From contig CACPNW010000002.1 in the NCBI GenBank assembly GCA_902635455.1, forward strand, positions 48,869 to 112,868: 64,000 nucleotides of DNA, read 5' to 3'. A model generated the notes under the pieces. The model saw only the letters and a program-made list of their open reading frames with translations. It was not told the DNA's origin and made no database searches. The DNA is from an uncultured Alphaproteobacteria bacterium (GTDB taxonomy: Bacteria > Pseudomonadota > Alphaproteobacteria > HIMB59 > GCA-002718135). The translations under genes were made by a program, and so were the position numbers. Below, in pieces: positions 44,768-53,036 of the stretch. The first letter of the stretch is position 1. The number at the start of each line of letters is the position of its first letter.

Positions 44768-44845
44768 TTTAATCAGCACGCTTGGAAAGCGTGTATAGTG
44801 GCAACACTATCGAGGGTTCGAATCCCTCTCTCTCCGCCATAAATT
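44768..44845 (+). repeat. perfect 78-bp duplicate of the tRNA-Ser 3' portion plus 6 nt downstream
   Basis: Identical to 43947-44024; lacks the acceptor 5' strand and most of the D-arm, so not a functional tRNA. Confidence 0.95.
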
Positions 44846-44895
44846 AAGATTTTCCTTTAACTATTTTTCAACAAAAAGCGTTTTGTCGTACTTAA

Positions 44896-44922
44896 GTTTC
44901 ACTTACGCACCACTATTATTTT
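44896..44922 (+). repeat. direct repeat, copy 1 around the SHOCT-like gene
   Basis: gtttcacttacgcaccactattatttt; shares cacttacgcac with 45786-45796. Confidence 0.5.
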
Positions 44923-44975
44923 AATTTTCCCAATTTATAGTTTACTTTTTTAATTATTATTGATTATTTAAATAT

Positions 44976-45761
44976 ATGTATTTGATAAAAATTATTTTTT
45001 CTTTAATTTCTTTTATTTTTTCGCTAAATTTATATGCTGCTGAACCTAAAGAAATTCCAAATAATCAATCAAATATTATTTTACATGATGGTATGTTTGA
45101 AGATGGTTTACCAAATAGATTCTTACTTGATTCAAGTAAAAAAACAGCAAAATGGGGTTATGGAAATTGGGGAAGCAATGATGGTTTTGCAAATATAGGT
45201 TTTGATCAAATGGGACCAGAATGGATATTGCATGAAAAGGGAATGATAGCAAAAAAAGTATTAAAGAATTGGGGTGTTGAAAATTATAAATTTGGTAAAA
45301 AGAAAGGGTTTAAAAGTTCAGGAAATAGATCTTTAGTTCAGTTAGTGGAAATTGACAATCAAAAATGTGCAGTAATTATCTCAAAATTCGGGAGTAGTAG
45401 AGATGCTAATAATAGATTAAGGTCTAGTATAGCTGGGTTTGTTTGTGTAAATTCAGGTGAGTTTACAATCGATGATGCTATTAATTTTATGCATTGTGTT
45501 GAATTAAAAGGTGAAGGAACTAATTACATTGGTAAAGATATTGATGATAAGTGCATTAAACAAAAGAAAGATGCAAAAGTTGAAAACAAAACAATCAATA
45601 ATGATGAGAATAATTCAGAAGGTATAGAAAGTTCAACGACAAATAGTGATCAAGATACTATTGTTGAGAAATTAGAGAAATTAAAAAATTTATATGATCA
45701 AAAACTAATAACAAAAGAAGAATATGATGAAAAACGTAAAGAAATTTTAGATGAAATGTAA
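44976..45761 (+). CDS. hypothetical secreted protein with C-terminal SHOCT-like domain
   Basis: Signal peptide (IIFSLISFIFSLNLYAAE); C-terminal EKLEKLKNLYDQKLITKEEYDEKRKEILDEM is a SHOCT-type motif. Confidence 0.7.
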   Translation: MYLIKIIFSLISFIFSLNLYAAEPKEIPNNQSNIILHDGMFEDGLPNRFLLDSSKKTAKWGYGNWGSNDGFANIGFDQMGPEWILHEKGMIAKKVLKNWGVENYKFGKKKGFKSSGNRSLVQLVEIDNQKCAVIISKFGSSRDANNRLRSSIAGFVCVNSGEFTIDDAINFMHCVELKGEGTNYIGKDIDDKCIKQKKDAKVENKTINNDENNSEGIESSTTNSDQDTIVEKLEKLKNLYDQKLITKEEYDEKRKEILDEM

Positions 45762-45781
45762 ATAATTTTGGTTTTACATAG

Positions 45782-45810
45782 GTTGCACTTACGCACACGT
45801 TATTTATTTT
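45782..45810 (+). repeat. direct repeat, copy 2 around the SHOCT-like gene
   Basis: gttgcacttacgcacacgttatttatttt, partner of 44896-44922. Confidence 0.5.
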
Positions 45811-45849
45811 TTCACGTTTAATTTTTCCTTACAAACCCTACACTTTGTT

Positions 45850-45928
45850 TTTAATCAGCACGCTTGGCAAACGTGTATAGTGGTAATGCTAATGAGGTTT
45901 CGAATCCCATCTCTTTCCAACATAAATT
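45850..45928 (+). repeat. degenerate second copy of the tRNA-Ser 3' portion
   Basis: tttaatcagcacgcttggcaaacgtgtatagtggtaatgctaatgaggtttcgaatcccatctctttccaacataaatt; aligns end to end with 43947-44024 with about a dozen differences. Confidence 0.9.
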
Positions 45929-45969
45929 AGTATATTTTCAATTTAATTTTGATAATATTGTCAAAAGTA

Positions 45970-47304
45970 ATGTTAAATAAAAAAAAATTAATTGAATATT
46001 TTGAAAAAGGAATCAAAAATACCTCAAAACTAAAAATTGGAACAGAGCACGAAAAATTTATTTTAAACAAAACTTCCCTAAAACCTCTAATTTATGATGA
46101 AAAAGATGGAATACTTGATGTCTTTAAAAGTTTAATAGATTTAGGTTGGAAGCCTATTTACGAAGAGGGAGAAAAAATAGTAGGATTAAAATATGGGCAA
46201 CAAAATATCAGTCTTGAGCCAGCTGGTCAGTTTGAGTTATCTGGACAACCACTAGATAATATTCATCAAACTTGTGATGAAATTACCAGTCATCTAAATC
46301 AAATGAAAAAGATTTCTTTAAAGCACAATTTTATTTTATTAGGCATGGGTGTAGAGCCTAGTAAAAATCTTAAAGATTTTTCTTTGATGCCTAAAGAACG
46401 TTACAATATTATGAGTAACTATATGCCCAAAGTTGGTATGAATGGTTTAGATATGATGAAAAGAACCTGTTCAACTCAGGTTAATCTTGATTTTTCATCT
46501 GAAAAGGACATGATTAAAAAATTCAGAGTGTTATTGTCTTTGGAATCTCTCGGAACATCAATATTTGCTAATTCACCATTTGATAACGAAACTTTGCAAA
46601 GTTATAAAAGTTTACGTTCTTTATATTGGATGAATACTGATAATCAAAGGACCGGAATTTTGCCCTTTGTGTTTAATGATAATTTTAATTTTGAAACATA
46701 TGTTGATTATGCACTTGATGTACCAATGTATTTTATAAAAAGAAATCAAAACTACATTGATATGACGGGCTGTAGTTTTCGTAAATTTATGGAAGGAAAA
46801 CTTGAAAAGGTTCCAAATGATAAGGCCACATTAGATGATTGGCAAAATCATTTAACCACTTTATTTCCACAAGTAAGACTTAAGCAGTATCTTGAGTTAA
46901 GATCTATGGATGCATGTTCTTGGAATGAAATCTGTGGTCAGCCCGCGTTTTGGACAGGTATTTTATATGATAATGATTGTTTAGATGAAGTTAATAATAT
47001 TATTAAAGACTGGACATTAGAAGATAAGTTTTTTCTTTATAAAAACGCTCCAATATATGGTTTAGACACTCCATTTAAAAAAGGCAAATTGATTGACATA
47101 GCTAGACTTTTATTAAAAATTTCTCAAACTGGCTTAAAAAATAGAAATTTTGTATCTAAAGGTGGCTATGATGAAAGACATTACCTAAAAAATATAGAAA
47201 TAAATCTTGAGAATAATCTTTCTCCTGCTGATAAATTAATTAATAAGTATAATCAAGATTGGGGAAAATCAACCAAGAACATTTATAAAGAAAATATTTT
47301 CTAA
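45970..47304 (+). CDS. gshA: glutamate-cysteine ligase (plant/alphaproteobacterial type)
   Basis: IGTEHEKFIL, GQQNISLEPAGQFELSGQPL, MKRTCSTQVNLDF, LELRSMDACSW. ATG 45970 preferred over track start 45949. Confidence 0.92.
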   Translation: MLNKKKLIEYFEKGIKNTSKLKIGTEHEKFILNKTSLKPLIYDEKDGILDVFKSLIDLGWKPIYEEGEKIVGLKYGQQNISLEPAGQFELSGQPLDNIHQTCDEITSHLNQMKKISLKHNFILLGMGVEPSKNLKDFSLMPKERYNIMSNYMPKVGMNGLDMMKRTCSTQVNLDFSSEKDMIKKFRVLLSLESLGTSIFANSPFDNETLQSYKSLRSLYWMNTDNQRTGILPFVFNDNFNFETYVDYALDVPMYFIKRNQNYIDMTGCSFRKFMEGKLEKVPNDKATLDDWQNHLTTLFPQVRLKQYLELRSMDACSWNEICGQPAFWTGILYDNDCLDEVNNIIKDWTLEDKFFLYKNAPIYGLDTPFKKGKLIDIARLLLKISQTGLKNRNFVSKGGYDERHYLKNIEINLENNLSPADKLINKYNQDWGKSTKNIYKENIF

Positions 47305-48251
47305 TGCCTATAAATAAAATAGCTATTCAAATGGACTCAATTGAAAAAATTGATTTAGAATTTGATACATCTTATCTTTTAATCATGGAAGCTCAAAAAA
47401 GAGGTTATGAAATTTTTTATTTTAATCCTATAGATCTTCAATTCAACCAGGGTATAATTCAAGCTTGGGGATTTTTTATTGAGGTTATAAACGATAGTAA
47501 TAATCACTTTAAATATATTAGTAAAAAAAAAGAACTGCTTAATCTTGCAGATTTTAATGTTGTTTTAATTAGACAAGATCCACCTTTTGATATGAATTAT
47601 ATTTCTTCAACTTATATTTTAGAAAAATTACCATCCTCAACTATTGTTTTAAATAATCCTACTTCAATTAGAAATGCAGCTGAAAAATTCTATCCTTTTA
47701 AATTTGAAAAATATATACCACCAACAATAGTTACACAAAATATTCAAATGATTAAAAATTTTTTAAAAGAACATAAGGATATAGTAACAAAGCCACTTTA
47801 TGGAAATGGTGGAGAAGGAATTTATAGATCAAAATTTAATGATTCAAATTTAAATGGCATAGATGAAAGTAAAAATTTTTTAGAGGAACCAATAATGGCA
47901 CAAAGATATATTCCAGAAATAATTGATGGAGATCGAAGAATAATTTTAATTGATGGTGAGTATTTCGGTTCAGTTGCTCGTATTCCTCAAAATAATAAAC
48001 TAAAAGCTAATTTTCATGCAGGAGGAAAGCCAAAAAAAACTGATTTAATATATAGAGACCAAGAAATATGTAATGTATTAAAAAATGATCTCAAAGAAAA
48101 AAACCTTTTTTTAGTTGGTATAGATATAATAGGTAATTATTTAACTGAGATTAATGTTACTTCTCCAACTGGATTAAAACAAATAAATGAACTTAATAAA
48201 ATTAATTTAGAAAAGGTTTACTGGGATAAATTAGAATCAAAATTTTTTTAA
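47304..48251 (+). CDS. gshB: glutathione synthase
   Basis: QMDSIEKIDLEFDTSYLLIMEAQKRGYEIFY; VTKPLYGNGGEGIYR; DIIGNYLTEINVTSPTGLKQI. Confidence 0.93.
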   Translation: MPINKIAIQMDSIEKIDLEFDTSYLLIMEAQKRGYEIFYFNPIDLQFNQGIIQAWGFFIEVINDSNNHFKYISKKKELLNLADFNVVLIRQDPPFDMNYISSTYILEKLPSSTIVLNNPTSIRNAAEKFYPFKFEKYIPPTIVTQNIQMIKNFLKEHKDIVTKPLYGNGGEGIYRSKFNDSNLNGIDESKNFLEEPIMAQRYIPEIIDGDRRIILIDGEYFGSVARIPQNNKLKANFHAGGKPKKTDLIYRDQEICNVLKNDLKEKNLFLVGIDIIGNYLTEINVTSPTGLKQINELNKINLEKVYWDKLESKFF

Positions 48252-48290
48252 ATACTAAAAAACTAAATTAAAAATTTTTTTTTATCACAA

Positions 48291-49217
48291 TTAATTTTTA
48301 TGTTTAGCTTCCCAAGGAGCAGTCCAATTACCCTCAACTTGAAGCTTAACATTAGCATCTTCTTCTATGAGCTTACATACCGTCATTTCACCAGCATTTT
48401 TACCATAACGATTTGCTGCTTCATTAAAACGATCATGACATGCTTGAGTTAATTCAGAACGTGTCCCATATTCTTTAATTAAATCTTGTATTAAGTCTAA
48501 ATCTTTTAAAGCTAGTTCAACGCGAAAAGATGGATCATAATGACCTGCAAAAATAGATGGTACATCATGTTGCAAAACAAAACTATCTGCAGCTCCACCT
48601 TTCATTATTTGCCACCAGAGATCAGGTTCAAGTCCAGCTTTTTTAGCCAACACCATAGCTTCCCCTATAGCTGCAGCATGAATTTTCCATAATTGATTAT
48701 TTACTAACTTTGCAACATAGCCATTACCATATTTTCCTACCCTTCTTATTTCTCCAATAGCATCAAGGATATTTTTAACACTTTCAAAAGCTTCATCAGA
48801 TCCACCAACAAACATTATCATATCTCCTCTAATAGCAGCATCTAATGATCCGGTTACAGGAGCATCAACAGCAAGCCCTCCTAATGATTCAAATTTTTTT
48901 GCTAATTTACGCATCAAAGAAGGACTACTTGTTGTTAAGTCTATCCATTTTTTTTTATTGCAATTAGCTTTTAAAATACCATCTTCATCTTTCATTACTG
49001 ACTCAATTTCTTTTGGTCCAAAAACCATTGAAACAATGGTATCAACTTCATTCATCAATTCTTTTGGGGAATTTTTCCATATAGCACCTTCTTGAATAAG
49101 TTTATCGCCAACTTCTCTTCTTATATCGTAAATATAAAGTTTAAAATTTGAACGTAAGATATTACGTGCAATAGCACTACCCATATTTCCTAGTCCTACT
49201 AAACCTATTTTATTCAT
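48291..49217 (-). CDS. NAD(P)-dependent beta-hydroxyacid dehydrogenase (3-hydroxyisobutyrate dehydrogenase family)
   Basis: IGLVGLGNMGSAIARNILRS; DAPVTGSLDAAIRGDMIMFVGG; KLVNNQLW. Confidence 0.88.
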   Translation of the reverse strand: MNKIGLVGLGNMGSAIARNILRSNFKLYIYDIRREVGDKLIQEGAIWKNSPKELMNEVDTIVSMVFGPKEIESVMKDEDGILKANCNKKKWIDLTTSSPSLMRKLAKKFESLGGLAVDAPVTGSLDAAIRGDMIMFVGGSDEAFESVKNILDAIGEIRRVGKYGNGYVAKLVNNQLWKIHAAAIGEAMVLAKKAGLEPDLWWQIMKGGAADSFVLQHDVPSIFAGHYDPSFRVELALKDLDLIQDLIKEYGTRSELTQACHDRFNEAANRYGKNAGEMTVCKLIEEDANVKLQVEGNWTAPWEAKHKN

Positions 49218-49218
49218 A

Positions 49219-50064
49219 CTAATCCTTTAATGAATCACTTCTAACTCTTTTTTCCTTATGAACATCAAGAGTTTTTCCATATAATTCTTCTGATCGGTAG
49301 CTAGAACCAATAACATTTTCTTTTTCAGTATAAGTGAAGACAACAAGATTTCGGGTTTTAGATCCCTCTGCCCTTGTCGCGCGGTGTAAAGCATATCGTC
49401 CTTTAAATAATTGAAGATCTCCTTCATTTAATTTAATTTCTTTAATTCGAGACTTGTCGCCTTTAAGTAATTTTAAGACTTCATCATAACATTCATCTTC
49501 TTTATTACGAATATTTGGCACGTATTGAAATATACCACCTTTATCACTGTCCTGAACAAGTAAAGTAACAGTAAATTCATTGGTATCATAATGCCAAGAA
49601 AATCTATCACCGGGTTTGTTGACATTAATAGTCAAGGAAGCAAGAGGATCGGCATAATGATATATCTTGATATCTAAACACTCAGAAATAAAATTTTTAA
49701 GATTTTCAGAATAATATAATTCTTTTATTAATGATTTTTTAGCAAATTTATCACCAGACACAAAACCATTACTTCGTTCCATAAAAAAACGTCGAGGATG
49801 ATCCTTAGGGTATTTTAGGTCATCTTTTGAAAAGTAAACATTAACTTTATTTGTAGTGTAGTGAGCTTGATCTTCAATAGTTGATGCTTCTTTTTGCATT
49901 TCATAAATAGCTTCAGTATTTATAATTGATTTAAAAACATAACAACCATCTGTTACTAAAGCTTTTTTTGCTTCTTGAATAATTTTTTTGTATTTTGAAT
50001 TTTTCCTATCATGAATTGGAAATTTTTCTAAATTTATAAAATATGATAAATTATTTTTTTTCAT
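49219..50064 (-). CDS. BesD/HalD-like 2OG-Fe(II) oxygenase family protein
   Basis: SWHYDTNEFTVTLLVQDSDKGGIFQYVPNIRNKEDECYD...GDLQLFKGRYALHRATRAEGSKTRNLVVFTYTEKE. Confidence 0.65.
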   Translation of the reverse strand: MKKNNLSYFINLEKFPIHDRKNSKYKKIIQEAKKALVTDGCYVFKSIINTEAIYEMQKEASTIEDQAHYTTNKVNVYFSKDDLKYPKDHPRRFFMERSNGFVSGDKFAKKSLIKELYYSENLKNFISECLDIKIYHYADPLASLTINVNKPGDRFSWHYDTNEFTVTLLVQDSDKGGIFQYVPNIRNKEDECYDEVLKLLKGDKSRIKEIKLNEGDLQLFKGRYALHRATRAEGSKTRNLVVFTYTEKENVIGSSYRSEELYGKTLDVHKEKRVRSDSLKD

Positions 50065-50276
50065 AAATATTTTCTATTATTCAAATTGCTAAATTTAGAA
50101 CAAATATCTATCAATCATAAAATTTTTAGAAAACGAATTTCTTGTTGATAATTATATTTATGTAAAAGAATTTTATGCCAAATTATCAAACTTTTTCTTA
50201 ATATTTTTTATCTAATATATTTTTTTTTTTACATATAAGTAAATGTTGTATATAAAAATCTAAAGTAGGAGAAATT

Positions 50277-50345
50277 ATGAATAAATGGACTTGGATTATT
50301 GGAATAATAGTAGTTGTTGTTATACTTTATTTCGTATTTGCTTAG
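50277..50345 (+). CDS. 22-aa single-pass membrane small protein
   Basis: MNKWTWIIGIIVVVVILYFVFA*, preceded by SD-like TAGGAGAAATT and followed by an intrinsic terminator. Below the ORF track length cutoff. Confidence 0.55.
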   Translation: MNKWTWIIGIIVVVVILYFVFA

Positions 50346-50400
50346 TAATTATAATTTTAAATATTTAATTTATACTTTATTTTAAAAAATTTTAAATTTA

Positions 50401-50430
50401 GAGCTCACTTTTTAAGTGAGCTCTTTTTTT
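50401..50430 (+). terminator. Rho-independent terminator
   Basis: GAGCTCACTT-TTT-AAGTGAGCTC perfect 10-bp stem followed by T7. Confidence 0.9.
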
Positions 50431-50435
50431 AATTA

Positions 50436-52010
50436 TTAGATAACAGCGCTTAATAATGTTTTTGTATAATCATTTTTTGGATTATTAAAAATTTCATCTG
50501 TGTTTCCTGATTCAATTAAATTTCCATTTTTTAATACTAGAATGTTGTCCGCAACTGATTTTATTACTTTCATATCATGACTAATAAATAAATAACTTAT
50601 TAAATATTTTTTTTGGAGATTATTTAGTAAATCAATTATTTGTTTTTGAATTGTTATATCAAGTGCTGAAGTTGGTTCATCAAGAATTAAAATTTTAGGA
50701 TTTAATATTAGAGCCCTAGCAATTGCTATTCGCTGTCTTTGACCTCCAGAAAATTCATGAGGAAATCTATTATAAGTTTCTGAATATTTTAAACCTACTT
50801 CATTTAAAATCGATTCAACTTTTAAATTTTTTTCATCAACTGAAATATCTGGATAATGGACATAGAGCCCCTCAGAAACAATTTGCTCTACAGTCATTCT
50901 TGGACTTAATGAGGAAAATGGATCTTGAAAAACTATTTGTATGTCTTTTCTTAATTTTTTGAATTCTTTTTGTTTTAAATTAGATAGCTCTAAATTATTT
51001 ATCTTAATTTTACCTTCAGAATTTATTAGTTTTAATATTGCTAGCACCAATGATGTTTTTCCTGATCCTGATTCTCCGACTATGCCTATAGTTTCTTTTT
51101 TATTTAAATTAAAACTAAGATTGTTGATTGCCTTTACATGATCAACAGTTTTTTTAAGTATTCCTTTTTTAATTGGATACCATACTTTTAAATTTTCAAC
51201 GTTTAAAATACTATTTTTTATAAATTCATTTTCTCTTTTTTTGTTTTGAGAATTAATTAATTCTTTGGTGTAATTATGAATTGGGTTATTAAAAACTTCA
51301 TCTTTTGTATTTTTTTCAATTATTTTACCTTCTTTCATTACACATATGAAATCAGCCATATGTTTAACAACAGAAAGATCATGACTAATAAATAAAATAG
51401 ACATGTTTAATTTTTTTTGAAGCTTTTTAAGCAACTCAAGGATTTGAATTTGTACCGAAACATCAAGAGCAGTTGTAGGTTCATCAGCAATTAATAAATC
51501 TGGATTATTTGCAATACTCATAGCAATCATAACTCTCTGCCTTTGACCTCCTGAAAGTTCATATGAATAAATATTTGGTCTTTTTGCAATTTCTTCTAAA
51601 CCAACTTCTTTTAAAAGTTCTAAAGTTTTCAGCCTTGCACTTTTTGTAGAGCTATTTGAGTGAGTTGTTATTATTTCTTCTATTTGCCTATCGATTGTAT
51701 GAAGTGGGTTTAAGCTTAACATGGGTTCTTGAAAAATTGTAGTAAAATTTTTACCACGTATCTTTTGCATTTGTTGGTCAGTATTAGCTAATAGATTTTT
51801 ATTATTATATATTATCTCACCATCAGCATTAGTTGCTGCACTAGGTAAAAGTTTTAATATGCTTAATGCAGTTATTGTTTTTCCTGAACCTGATTCTCCT
51901 ACTAGCGCAACTGTTTTACCTTTTGGAATATCAAAAGAGATATTATCTATAATTTTTTTATCTTTATTAAAAACAACACTTAAATTGCTTATTGTTACTA
52001 GATTATCCAT
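50436..52010 (-). CDS. yejF: peptide ABC transporter, fused tandem ATP-binding protein (YejF-like)
   Basis: Two ABC ATPase domains (GESGSGKTITALSIL ... SGGQRQRVMIAMSIA; GESGSGKTSLVLAIL ... SGGQRQRIAIARALI). Confidence 0.85.
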   Translation of the reverse strand: MDNLVTISNLSVVFNKDKKIIDNISFDIPKGKTVALVGESGSGKTITALSILKLLPSAATNADGEIIYNNKNLLANTDQQMQKIRGKNFTTIFQEPMLSLNPLHTIDRQIEEIITTHSNSSTKSARLKTLELLKEVGLEEIAKRPNIYSYELSGGQRQRVMIAMSIANNPDLLIADEPTTALDVSVQIQILELLKKLQKKLNMSILFISHDLSVVKHMADFICVMKEGKIIEKNTKDEVFNNPIHNYTKELINSQNKKRENEFIKNSILNVENLKVWYPIKKGILKKTVDHVKAINNLSFNLNKKETIGIVGESGSGKTSLVLAILKLINSEGKIKINNLELSNLKQKEFKKLRKDIQIVFQDPFSSLSPRMTVEQIVSEGLYVHYPDISVDEKNLKVESILNEVGLKYSETYNRFPHEFSGGQRQRIAIARALILNPKILILDEPTSALDITIQKQIIDLLNNLQKKYLISYLFISHDMKVIKSVADNILVLKNGNLIESGNTDEIFNNPKNDYTKTLLSAVI

Positions 52011-53036
52011 TTATAAAAAAGTCTTTCTTGGATCAAGAGCATCACGAATTGCTTCACCTACAAAAACTAAAAGACCCAACATTAATCCAAGAGTAAAAAA
52101 ACTAGTGATTCCTAACCATGGCGCTTGTAGATTATTTCTTCCTTGATTAACCATTTCTCCTAATGAGGCTGATCCTGGAGGAAGTCCAAATCCTAAAAAA
52201 TCAAGACCAGATAAAACTGTTACTGAGGCGCTCAAACTAAAAGGTAAAAAAGTTATAGTAGCTACAGTTGCATTAGGCAACAAATGTCTAAAAATTATTA
52301 CTATATTTGACACACCTAATGCTTTTGCAGCTCTTACATAATCAAAATTTCTGGCTCTTAAAAATTCTGCTCTAACAACACCGACATATCCCATCCAACT
52401 AAAAAGCAAAAGTATAATTAATAGCCACCAAAAATTTGGCTGAATAACACTTGCGAGTATTATTAATACATAGAGTGTAGGTATAGCAGACCAAATTTCC
52501 ATAAAACGCTGAAAAAATAAATCTATTTTTCCACCAAAGTAACCTTGAATTGCTCCAGCTGTAACACCAATAATCATTGATAAAAAAGTCAAAGCAAATC
52601 CAAAAAGTATCGAAATTCTAAATCCATAAATTAATCTAGATAGCACATCCCTTGCTTGGTCATCAGTTCCAAGCCAGTTTTTTATAGAGGGAGGTGAAGG
52701 TGCAGGAGAGTCCATATCTCTAATAATAGTATTATACGAATAGGGTATAATGGGCATAATCATCCATCCATTTGAATTGATTAAATCTATAACAAATGGA
52801 TCTCTATAATCTGCCTCTGTATCAAAATCTCCTCCATAAATAGTTTCTGGATAAGATTTGAGTATAGGCAAATAATACTCAGAATCATATTTTACTAAAA
52901 GAGGTTTTTCATTTGCAATAAAATTAGCAAAAAGAGATATAATAAATAAGATTGTAAAAATCCAAAATGAATAATATCCTCTTTTATTATTTTTAAAATT
53001 TTTTAATCTTCTTTTATTTAATGTTGAATTAATCAT
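52011..53036 (-). CDS. yejE: peptide ABC transporter permease (YejE-like)
   Basis: NWLGTDDQARDVLSRLIYGFRISILFGF; GYVGVVRAEFLRARNFDYVRAAKALG. Confidence 0.85.
   Translation of the reverse strand: MINSTLNKRRLKNFKNNKRGYYSFWIFTILFIISLFANFIANEKPLLVKYDSEYYLPILKSYPETIYGGDFDTEADYRDPFVIDLINSNGWMIMPIIPYSYNTIIRDMDSPAPSPPSIKNWLGTDDQARDVLSRLIYGFRISILFGFALTFLSMIIGVTAGAIQGYFGGKIDLFFQRFMEIWSAIPTLYVLIILASVIQPNFWWLLIILLLFSWMGYVGVVRAEFLRARNFDYVRAAKALGVSNIVIIFRHLLPNATVATITFLPFSLSASVTVLSGLDFLGFGLPPGSASLGEMVNQGRNNLQAPWLGITSFFTLGLMLGLLVFVGEAIRDALDPRKTFL

Noticed and set aside
44768-44845. A second tRNA-Ser gene
   Set aside because: Lacks the 5' acceptor strand and most of the D-arm; upstream sequence (ctaaaatata) cannot pair with TCTCTCC.
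45850-45928. A third tRNA-Ser gene
   Set aside because: Lacks the 5' half and has a disrupted anticodon stem, T-arm and acceptor 3' strand.
49219-50064. A genuine amino-acid halogenase
   Set aside because: The metal-binding motif is HYD (HxD), whereas 2OG halogenases have Gly/Ala at the carboxylate position.
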